From an uncultured Oscillospiraceae bacterium (GTDB lineage Bacteria; Bacillota; Clostridia; Oscillospirales; Acutalibacteraceae), in the NCBI GenBank assembly GCA_958354085.1, contig CATWUX010000031.1:1-19827 (forward strand): DNA of 19,827 nucleotides, in the 5' to 3' direction. The translations under genes were made by a program, and so were the position numbers. This document shows positions 13,969-19,827 of the stretch, piece after piece. Every line of letters begins with the position of its first letter. The first letter of the stretch is position 1. The notes beneath the pieces are model-generated. The model saw nothing but the letters and a program-made list of their open reading frames with translations, ran no database searches and was not told where the DNA came from.

Positions 13969-15723
13969 TCAGCGAATTTTGATATGCACCTCGCGCAGCT
14001 GCTGCTCCGTGACCTCGCAGGGAGCGCCCAGCAGCAGATCCTGTGCGTTGCTGTTCATCGGGAACGCGATGACCTCGCGGATATTTTGCTCGCCGGTGAG
14101 CAGCATCAGCATCCGGTCGATGCCGGGCGCCATGCCGGCGTGCGGCGGCGCGCCGTATTTGAATGCGTTGTACAGCGAGGAGAATTTTTCCTGTAAATCC
14201 GCTTCGGTATAGCCGGCGATCTCAAACGCCTTGACCATCGTGTCCAGATCGTGGTTGCGCACCGCACCGGAGGACAGCTCCACGCCGTTGCAGACGATAT
14301 CGTACTGATACGCCAGAATATCCAGCGGATTTTTGTTTTGGAGCGCGTCCAGCCCGCCCTGCGGCATGGAGAAGGGGTTGTGCGTGAAGATGATCGCGCC
14401 GGTGTCCTCGTCCTGCTCATACATCGGGAAGTCCGTGACGAAGCACAGACGGAACGCGTCTTTTTCCAGCAGATCGAGCCGGTTGGCCAGCTCCGTGCGG
14501 ATCTGGCCGGCCAGCTTGGGCGCCAGCGCCTTGGTGTCGGCGATGAAATAAAGCACGCAGCCGGGTTTCAGTCCGGCGCGGCGGATCAGCTCCGCACGGT
14601 CGCCGTCGGACAGGAACTTGTCGATCGGGCCGCTGAAGGACAGATCGTCGTTGACCTTGACGTAGCCAAGGCCCTTCATGCCGATCTCCATGGCAAATTT
14701 CAGCATATTTTCAAAAAAGCTCTTGGGGCGCGACGCGCAGTCCGGCACATTGATCGCGCGCACGGTCTTGCCGCGGAACGGCGCAAAATCGGTCTCGACG
14801 AACAAATCGCTGATGTCGATGATCTCCAGCGGGTTGCGCAGGTCGGGCTTGTCCGTGCCGTATTTGAGCATACATTCCGCGTACGGGATCTTCGGGAACG
14901 GAGCGGCAGACACGGCTTTGCCGTCCGAAAACTTCGTGAACACCGCGGAGAGCACCTCTTCCGCGACCGCGAACACGTCCTCCTGCGTGGCAAACGCCAT
15001 TTCAAAGTCCAGCTGATAGAACTCGCCGGGCGAACGGTCGGCGCGCGCATCCTCATCGCGGAAGCAGGGCGCGACCTGGAAATAGCGGTCAAAGCCGGAC
15101 ACCATCAGCAGCTGCTTAAAGATCTGCGGCGCCTGCGGCAGCGCGTAAAATTTGCCGTGATGCTTGCGGCTGGGGATGAGGTAATCCCGCGCACCCTCGG
15201 GCGAGGAAGCGGACAGGATCGGCGTCTGCATTTCCAGAAAGCCCATCTCGGTCATTTTCTGCCGCAGGAAAGAGATCACCTGCGAGCGCAGCACGATATT
15301 GTGGTGGACGCGCGGGTTGCGCAGGTCGAGAAAACGATATTTCAGCCGCATCTCTTCCTTGGTTTCGTGCGAGGTGGTGATATCAAACGGCAGGTTGTTC
15401 GGCGCTTTGCCCAATACCTCCAGAGAAGCCGCCTTGATCTCCACGGTGCCGGTGGCGATTTTCTCGTTGACGGTTTCCGGATCGCGCAGTACGACTGTAC
15501 CGGAAACGGTGACCGCACATTCGCGGTTGACCGGATCGAGCAGAGAATCGTCGTGTACCACGATCTGCACTACGCCATAGTGATCGCGCAGATCCACGAA
15601 TTTTACGCCGCCGTGATCGCGGATATTTTCTACCCATCCCGCCACGCGAACCGTCTGGTTGATGACGTCCTCCGTGATTTGCGCACAGGTATGCGAGCGG
15701 TACTGGTTTGCCTGCATCATCAT
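13969..15723 (-). CDS. aspS: Aspartyl-tRNA synthetase, probably nondiscriminating
   Basis: The protein has 584 residues, normal for bacterial-type class IIb AspRS. An N-terminal OB-fold anticodon-binding domain (about 1-110) is followed by the catalytic domain, with motif 2 FRDEDARADRSPGEFYQLD (near residue 221), the bacterial GAD insertion, and motif 3 GMAPGIDRM (near 530-540). In the anticodon-binding domain the sequence is NIRDHGG with His 37. Established work on P. aeruginosa-type enzymes ties His here to nondiscriminating AspRS, which also charges tRNA-Asn, while E. coli has Leu. With gatCAB directly downstream, this strongly suggests Asn-tRNA is made by transamidation. AAAGGG lies 8 nt before ATG 15723. 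A leader of about 90 nt precedes it, with no T-box motif seen. Confidence 0.97.
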   Translation of the reverse strand: MMMQANQYRSHTCAQITEDVINQTVRVAGWVENIRDHGGVKFVDLRDHYGVVQIVVHDDSLLDPVNRECAVTVSGTVVLRDPETVNEKIATGTVEIKAASLEVLGKAPNNLPFDITTSHETKEEMRLKYRFLDLRNPRVHHNIVLRSQVISFLRQKMTEMGFLEMQTPILSASSPEGARDYLIPSRKHHGKFYALPQAPQIFKQLLMVSGFDRYFQVAPCFRDEDARADRSPGEFYQLDFEMAFATQEDVFAVAEEVLSAVFTKFSDGKAVSAAPFPKIPYAECMLKYGTDKPDLRNPLEIIDISDLFVETDFAPFRGKTVRAINVPDCASRPKSFFENMLKFAMEIGMKGLGYVKVNDDLSFSGPIDKFLSDGDRAELIRRAGLKPGCVLYFIADTKALAPKLAGQIRTELANRLDLLEKDAFRLCFVTDFPMYEQDEDTGAIIFTHNPFSMPQGGLDALQNKNPLDILAYQYDIVCNGVELSSGAVRNHDLDTMVKAFEIAGYTEADLQEKFSSLYNAFKYGAPPHAGMAPGIDRMLMLLTGEQNIREVIAFPMNSNAQDLLLGAPCEVTEQQLREVHIKIR

Positions 15724-15821
15724 TTGAACAACCCTTTCTATTCTACCCTGTCCGGCGCGCCGAACCGGTTTTTCTGCCTAAATTTTCCCAAAGGATAAAA
15801 GCGCACAAAATTCAATGCTAT

Positions 15822-15850
15822 ATTATACCACAGCGTCGGCGCCTTTTCAA
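15822..15850 (-). promoter_or_regulatory. Promoter of the aspS-gatCAB operon
   Basis: Minus strand -35 TTGAAA (plus 15845-15850) and perfect -10 TATAAT (plus 15822-15827) are 17 bp apart, with an extended -10 TG. It is the strongest-looking promoter in the window. A second TATAAT lies further upstream near plus 15878 but lacks a good -35. Confidence 0.85.
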
Positions 15851-15931
15851 TCATTTTTATCCTTCAATTCCTCTATTATACTAATTATTATGGAGTGCGT
15901 ACAGAAGAGGCGGCAAAAATACGTCCGGTTA

Positions 15932-15960
15932 TTGACAAACCGGGCAAAACGTGGAACAAT
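15932..15960 (+). promoter_or_regulatory. Promoter of the LamG-like surface-protein unit
   Basis: Perfect -35 TTGACA (15932-15937), a 17-bp spacer and -10 AACAAT (15955-15960, 4 of 6). It is divergent from the aspS promoter about 80 bp away and gives a leader of roughly 30 nt. Confidence 0.65.
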
Positions 15961-15998
15961 AGAAACATATCTTTTCGGGAGAAAGGCTTGGTTGGACG

Positions 15999-17060
15999 AT
16001 GAAAAAACGGCGAATGTGGATCATCCGGCTGCTGGGCGGCGTCGGGCTGTCGGTACTTTTGGCGACCAATACGCTCGCAGAATCCGGATATGTCCGCGGC
16101 AAACTGACCGTGATCAGCGAACCGGGGGAGACCTCGTCCGTGGTCGAATACTATAAAAATGGTGAAAAACAGCCGCTTTCCGCTTTGCCGTGGAGCGATG
16201 AGGGGCGCAGCGGCAAAGCCGTGTCGCTCAGCGGCGAGGACGAATATCTGCTGTTGGGATACGACCAGTTCCGCTCGAAGCAGCTGAGCTTTTCCGCGTG
16301 GGTGAACTGGCGCGGCGCAGCCGCGGGGCAAGCGGAGGATTCCAAATACGGGCAAAAGCTGTTTACCATGACGCGGGACGGCAAGGAATACGAGTTCCTG
16401 ACCGTTGCACTCCACGCCCGCGAGGAAGCGAATCCGGATGAAAACGGGCGGATCCGGGACGGCGTGTATATGGGTTTCCAGCACGGCGATCCGAACCCCG
16501 TGCGCATTGATTGCTGGAATCCGGCGCAGCCCGGCGTGGAATCCTATGGGCTGCCCGAAAACGAATGGCATCATATTGCCGTGGTCGCAGACAGCAAGCG
16601 GCTCAAGCTGTACATCGACGGGCAGCTGTGGTTTGACGAAATGCTGCTGCTGGGTATGGCGCAGATGTATGCGAATCAGTTTTTCGTCGGCGGCAGCGTT
16701 TGGGGCGAGCCGTCGCTGAATGCGCTGCTGGACGATGTGTTCCTGTACGATTTCGCGCTGGATGAACAGCAGGTGAAAAAGCTGGCGGGCGGCGCCGACC
16801 CGCAGGATCCGGAATCCACCACGACGCCGACCGAGCCTCCTTATTTCCCGACGCAGCCCGAAACGACCGTCCCTTCCACGACCGTACCAAGCAGCGGCGC
16901 GGATGTGAGCGATAATAACCGCTGGCTGGAGGCGACCGAGCTGTTCGGCTTGCCCCGCTGGACGGTGATCCTGCTGGGCAGCTTGCTGGGGCTGTTTGTG
17001 CTGCTGTCGATTCTTATGAGCGTATATGAACTGGTTCGCCGGCGAAAAAGGGGGAATTGA
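15999..17060 (+). CDS. LamG/concanavalin-like surface protein with C-terminal membrane anchor
   Basis: The protein has 353 residues. A signal peptide (about 1-27, likely cleavage after TNTLA) is followed by one beta-sandwich domain of the LamG/concanavalin A-like type (about 30-262). It has the typical closing pattern: EWHHIAVVADSKRLKLYIDGQLWF, then ALLDDVFLYDFALDEQQVKKL. A Thr/Pro/Ser linker (about 265-310), a membrane helix (about 321-343) and a basic tail (RRRKRGN) complete it. So it is a type I membrane protein with the lectin-like domain outside. Such domains bind sugars or proteins, but the ligand is unknown. GGGAGAAAGG (15978-15987) precedes ATG 15999. It is the first gene of a two-gene unit whose second member has the same topology. 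Confidence 0.85.
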   Translation: MKKRRMWIIRLLGGVGLSVLLATNTLAESGYVRGKLTVISEPGETSSVVEYYKNGEKQPLSALPWSDEGRSGKAVSLSGEDEYLLLGYDQFRSKQLSFSAWVNWRGAAAGQAEDSKYGQKLFTMTRDGKEYEFLTVALHAREEANPDENGRIRDGVYMGFQHGDPNPVRIDCWNPAQPGVESYGLPENEWHHIAVVADSKRLKLYIDGQLWFDEMLLLGMAQMYANQFFVGGSVWGEPSLNALLDDVFLYDFALDEQQVKKLAGGADPQDPESTTTPTEPPYFPTQPETTVPSTTVPSSGADVSDNNRWLEATELFGLPRWTVILLGSLLGLFVLLSILMSVYELVRRRKRGN

Positions 17061-17062
17061 CC

Positions 17063-17716
17063 ATGCGGATGAGCATAGCCTGTAAACGGGTTGGTGCCGG
17101 CTTGCTGGCGGGCATATGCGCGGCGCTGTGCATGAGCGCAGCGGCAGAGCCGGCCGCTGATCAGGAGAAAACGCTGATCATGGCCAGCGACGGCGTGACC
17201 GGTTCGATTCAGGCAACCTCCGATACGGCCACGTTCTGGGAGCTGCCGCAGTTGCCTGCCGGGCAGCTGCGCACACACGGCAAGCTGACCGTGTTCAATT
17301 CCACGGATCGCACCGCCAAGGTACGGCTGGTGGAGATCGAGCTGCCATACGGTGACGAAGAGGCGCTGACCTACCTGAATGCGCTGACCTTGACGGTGAA
17401 GCAGGGCGATACGGTGCTGTACGACGGGCCGTATGTCCGCGTCGGCGATTGGAAACCGGCGGAGGTCAGCCTGCTGCCGGAGGAACGGCTGACATGGGAC
17501 GTGACGCTGCGCTGCGCGTTTTCCTATACGGGAGAGGCGGCGGTCGGATCGCCGATCGTATGGAATTTTGATGCCGCGCTGACCGGCGATGCGCCGAATC
17601 AATTGCAGCAGCCCGAGCAGCCGGTGCTGGCGGCCGTACTGCTGGGCATAGCCGTGGCGGCTATACTGGCGTGCGCCATTGTCGGCGGCATACGCTGGAT
17701 GCGGCGGCGCGCGTAG
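17063..17716 (+). CDS. Unrecognised type I membrane protein, beta-rich ectodomain
   Basis: The protein has 217 residues, and no named family was recognised. A signal peptide (about 1-28, ending MSAAAEP) is followed by an ectodomain of about 150 residues with many predicted beta strands and no Cys (GKLTVFNSTDRTAKVRLVEIELPYG, VKQGDTVLYDGPYVRVGDW, RLTWDVTLRCAF apart from one Cys in the last). It resembles an Ig-like or adhesin-type sandwich in character only. A membrane helix (about 188-207) and a short basic tail (RWMRRRA) follow. ATG 17063 has GGGGG about 8 nt upstream and starts 2 bp after the stop of the LamG-like gene, so the two are translationally coupled. The shared topology suggests a joint role at the cell surface. 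Confidence 0.75.
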   Translation: MRMSIACKRVGAGLLAGICAALCMSAAAEPAADQEKTLIMASDGVTGSIQATSDTATFWELPQLPAGQLRTHGKLTVFNSTDRTAKVRLVEIELPYGDEEALTYLNALTLTVKQGDTVLYDGPYVRVGDWKPAEVSLLPEERLTWDVTLRCAFSYTGEAAVGSPIVWNFDAALTGDAPNQLQQPEQPVLAAVLLGIAVAAILACAIVGGIRWMRRRA

Positions 17717-17738
17717 AAAGAGAAAAACGATTGGTTGA

Positions 17739-17778
17739 AGCACTGCTGCGGAGGGGAATATCCACGGCAGTGCTTTTT
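17739..17778 (+). terminator. Rho-independent terminator of the surface-protein unit
   Basis: AGCACTGC (17739-17746) pairs with GCAGTGCT (17767-17774) and is followed by a run of T (17774-17778). It lies 22 bp after the last gene of the unit. Confidence 0.75.
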
Positions 17779-17821
17779 CGTTAAAAAATTCAAAATTCCC
17801 TCGATTTCTGCGATTTTCGCC

Positions 17822-17850
17822 TTGACCGGCGGCGGTGAAAATGATAGAAT
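17822..17850 (+). promoter_or_regulatory. Promoter of hisH-hisF
   Basis: The -35 TTGACC (17822-17827), a 17-bp spacer and -10 TAGAAT (17845-17850) with an extended -10 TG at 17842-17843. A separate TATAAT at 17863-17868 has no -35 at the right distance. The leader before hisH is about 80 nt; no attenuator was recognised. Confidence 0.65.
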
Positions 17851-17937
17851 AACAAAATAGTGTATAATACTAAAATTGGACAGGTGTGGGCTTTTGTAAA
17901 GAAAACTCCGGGGTGCGCCTGTGGATGGGAGGACGCG

Positions 17938-18558
17938 ATGATCGCCATTTTGGATTACGGCGCGGGCAATTTGCGCAGCGTGGAGCTGGCGTTTTCCCGC
18001 CTCGGCGCGCCGGCGGCGGTGACGCGTGATCCGGCCGTGGTTGCCGGAGCGGACGGTGTGGTGCTGCCCGGCGTCGGCGCTTTCGCGGATGCGATGAAAG
18101 CGCTGGAGGCCAGCGGGTTGGTTCCGGTCATACGCGAGACGGCCGCCTCCGGCAAGCCGTTGCTGGGCATTTGTTTGGGTATGCAGGCATTGCTGGACAG
18201 CAGCGAGGAAGGGGAGGGCGTGCCCGGCTTGGGCCTGATTCCCGGAAGAGTGCGGCGGCTGCCGGCCTGCGGGCTGAAAATCCCGCACATGGGCTGGAAC
18301 AGCTTAACGCCTGCCAAAAGCAGCCCGCTGCTGGCGGGGCTGCCGGCGGATCCGTATGTGTATTTTGTGCATTCGTACGCCTGCGCGGCGGACGATCCCG
18401 CCGACGTGCTGACAACCACCGACTACGGCGTGACGTTCCATTCGGCGGTGCAGCGCGGCAATGTGATCGGGATGCAGTTTCATCCCGAAAAATCCGGCCG
18501 CGTCGGACAGCAGCTGCTGAAGAATTTCTTGACGCTGACACAAAAGGGGGTGGGCTGA
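17938..18558 (+). CDS. hisH: Imidazole glycerol phosphate synthase, glutaminase subunit
   Basis: The protein has 206 residues. HisH hydrolyses glutamine and channels ammonia to HisF for step five of histidine synthesis. This is a class I glutamine amidotransferase with nucleophile Cys 79 (GICLGMQ) and the catalytic His 182 and Glu 184 (QFHPEKSG). The family start (IAILDYGAGNL) and the PGVGAF oxyanion loop (about 44-49) are present. ATG 17938 was chosen because GGGAGG (17927-17932) is 5 nt upstream and it matches the family N terminus. The frame continues upstream to 17860 but those residues are not HisH-like. It overlaps hisF by one base (TGATG). No other histidine gene is visible. Confidence 0.96.
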   Translation: MIAILDYGAGNLRSVELAFSRLGAPAAVTRDPAVVAGADGVVLPGVGAFADAMKALEASGLVPVIRETAASGKPLLGICLGMQALLDSSEEGEGVPGLGLIPGRVRRLPACGLKIPHMGWNSLTPAKSSPLLAGLPADPYVYFVHSYACAADDPADVLTTTDYGVTFHSAVQRGNVIGMQFHPEKSGRVGQQLLKNFLTLTQKGVG

Positions 18559-19325
18559 TGTACGCCAAACGCATCATCCCCTGTTTGGATATTAAAGACG
18601 GCCGTGTGGTCAAGGGCGTGAATTTCGTCAGCCTGCGCGATGCGGGCGATCCGGTGGAGGTTGCGGCGGCGTATTCCGAAGCCGGCGCGGACGAAGTGGT
18701 GTTTTTGGACATTACCGCTTCCCATGAAGGGCGCGCTACGGTCGTGGATCTGGCCGCGCGCGTGGCCGAACAGCTGTCCATCCCGTTCACGGTCGGCGGC
18801 GGTATCCGCACCGTGGAGGATTTCCGCGCAGTGCTGCTGCAGGGGGCGGATAAGGTCTCCGTCAATTCGGCGGCGATCGACCGGCCGGCGTTGATTGCGG
18901 AAGCCGCCGAGCGATTCGGAAGCCAGTGCGTGGTGGTGGCGATTGACGCGCGCCGCCGGCCGGACGGCTCCGGCTGGGATGTGTACAAGCACGGCGGACG
19001 GCTGAATACCGGCTTGGACGCCTTGGAATGGGCGGCACAGGTCGAGCGGCTGGGCGCGGGCGAGATTTTGCTGACCAGTATGGATTGCGACGGCACGAAG
19101 GCGGGGTATGATCTGGAGCTGACCGCCGCCGTTTCCGAGCGGGCGGGAATCCCGGTGATCGCGTCCGGCGGCGCGGGTACGCTGCAGCATTTTTCCGACG
19201 CGTTTATCAAAGGAAAAGCGGACGCGGTGCTTGCTGCTTCCCTGTTCCACTACCGCGAGATCGCGATTGCGGATCTCAAACATTATTTATCCGCGCAGGG
19301 AATCCCCGTGCGTTCGACGTTTTAA
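18558..19325 (+). CDS. hisF: Imidazole glycerol phosphate synthase, cyclase subunit
   Basis: The protein has 255 residues, normal length for the (beta/alpha)8 barrel HisF. It joins ammonia from HisH to PRFAR, giving imidazole glycerol phosphate and AICAR in the cytoplasm. Both catalytic aspartates are present (Asp 11 in CLDIKDG and Asp 130 in VVVAIDARR). So are the phosphate-binding loops TVGGGIRT (about 78-85) and IASGGAGT. The canonical sequence favours histidine synthesis over the HisF-like proteins of surface-sugar pathways. The start overlaps the hisH stop by one base, so translation is coupled, matching the one-to-one complex. pyrG follows after 31 bp with no terminator between. Confidence 0.97.
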   Translation: MYAKRIIPCLDIKDGRVVKGVNFVSLRDAGDPVEVAAAYSEAGADEVVFLDITASHEGRATVVDLAARVAEQLSIPFTVGGGIRTVEDFRAVLLQGADKVSVNSAAIDRPALIAEAAERFGSQCVVVAIDARRRPDGSGWDVYKHGGRLNTGLDALEWAAQVERLGAGEILLTSMDCDGTKAGYDLELTAAVSERAGIPVIASGGAGTLQHFSDAFIKGKADAVLAASLFHYREIAIADLKHYLSAQGIPVRSTF

Positions 19326-19356
19326 ATTCTTTGGATTGATTTTGGAGGGTTGCGCA

Positions 19357-19827
19357 ATGGCAGCAAAATATGTATTTGTCACCGGCGGCGTGGTATCGGG
19401 ACTGGGCAAAGGAATTACGGCGGCATCCTTGGGGCGGCTTCTGAAAAGCCGCGGTCTGACGGTTTCGGTCAAAAAGCTGGATCCGTATCTGAATGTGGAT
19501 CCCGGCACGATGAACCCGATCCAGCACGGCGAAGTATTCGTCACGGACGACGGCGCGGAGACCGATCTGGATCTCGGCCACTATGAGCGGTTTATCGATG
19601 TGAATCTGACGCAGAACAGCTCGGTCACGTCGGGTAAGGTGTATTGGAATGTGCTGCAAAAGGAGCGGCAGGGCGATTACGACGGCGGCACCGTGCAGGT
19701 GATCCCGCACATCACGGACGAGATTAAACGCCGCATTGGTCTGGACAGCGAAAAATATGACGTGCATATCGTAGAAATCGGCGGTACGGTCGGTGATATC
19801 GAGGGCTTACCCTTTCTGGAAGCGATC
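19357..19827 (+). CDS. pyrG: CTP synthase, N-terminal part (cut by window end)
   Basis: The first 157 residues are visible and the rest (normally about 530 in total) lies beyond the edge. PyrG makes CTP from UTP with ATP and glutamine in the cytoplasm. The synthase domain start is unmistakable: FVTGGVVSGLGKGITAASLG with the P-loop Lys 18, then LDPYLNVDPGTMNP, HGEVFVTDDGAETDLDLGHYERF and EIGGTVGDIEGLPF. GGAGGG precedes ATG 19357. With only 31 bp after hisF and no terminator or clear promoter, it may be read from the hisH promoter. The sequence shows no sign of the reiterative-transcription start known for Bacillus pyrG. Confidence 0.97.
   Translation, partial: MAAKYVFVTGGVVSGLGKGITAASLGRLLKSRGLTVSVKKLDPYLNVDPGTMNPIQHGEVFVTDDGAETDLDLGHYERFIDVNLTQNSSVTSGKVYWNVLQKERQGDYDGGTVQVIPHITDEIKRRIGLDSEKYDVHIVEIGGTVGDIEGLPFLEAI

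Noticed and set aside
14251..15798. Plus-strand ORF of 515 codons opposite aspS
   Set aside because: It is a shadow of the aspS codon pattern, runs through the aspS promoter region, and shows no recognisable motif or ribosome binding site.
15724..15820. Possible T-box leader before aspS
   Set aside because: The leader is only about 90 nt and lacks the conserved T-box sequence and an antiterminator/terminator pair.
15815..16156. Plus-strand ORF overlapping the LamG-like gene start
   Set aside because: It begins inside the aspS promoter region, has no ribosome binding site, and crosses the clear promoter and signal-peptide start of the real gene in another frame.
18558..19325. HisF-like protein of a surface-polysaccharide pathway (WbuZ type)
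   Set aside because: Both catalytic aspartates, the phosphate loops and the full-length canonical sequence fit histidine-pathway HisF, and no polysaccharide genes are nearby.

Overview
The window looks like chromosomal DNA of an anaerobic, spore-forming Clostridia bacterium of the Oscillospiraceae/Ruminococcaceae type. This is inferred from the GC-rich Firmicutes style (AAAGG/GGAGG ribosome binding sites, sigma-A-type promoters), from the aspS-gatCAB transamidation operon, from a BofC-like sporulation-type protein, and from the families of surface proteins. No 16S or other phylogenetic marker was available to confirm it. Most of the window is ordinary, tightly packed housekeeping and envelope genes.

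Layout, left to right. Positions 1-2262 (+) hold the 3' part of a membrane transglutaminase-like protein and a zinc-ribbon membrane protein with a duplicated C-terminal domain. Positions 2268-5615 (+) hold a large SWIM/SNF2-family ATPase. Its promoter nearly copies that of the preceding gene, and a perfect 28-nt palindrome lies at its predicted transcription start. Positions 5616-6146 form an AT-rich islet with a possible 27-aa membrane peptide, a predicted two-hairpin antisense RNA with its own promoter and terminator, an orphan ribbon-helix-helix protein (about 38% GC, ATA/AGA codons) and a structured non-coding stretch. Positions 6147-8927 hold a BofC-C-like membrane protein (-) divergent from a class A penicillin-binding protein (+).

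Positions 8950-10629 (-) hold a translationally coupled pair, a cytidylate-kinase-like protein and an alpha/beta hydrolase, under a promoter overlapped by an 18-bp palindrome. Positions 10660-15850 (-) hold the aspS-gatC-gatA-gatB operon, with promoter and terminator both visible. The AspRS carries the His found in nondiscriminating enzymes, so the operon can be read as a self-contained Asn-tRNA (and Gln-tRNA) pathway: mischarging by AspRS followed by amidation by GatCAB. Positions 15932-17778 (+) hold a two-gene unit of type I membrane surface proteins (a LamG-like protein and an unrecognised beta-rich protein) ending in a good terminator. Positions 17822-19827 (+) hold hisH-hisF, encoding both subunits of imidazole-glycerol-phosphate synthase, then the start of pyrG (CTP synthase), cut by the window edge.

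The best candidate for something undescribed is the 5616-6146 islet, whose peptide/antisense arrangement resembles a type I toxin-antitoxin locus. The evidence for the RNA is much better than for the peptide. No tRNA, rRNA, CRISPR array, complete insertion sequence or recognisable riboswitch was seen.
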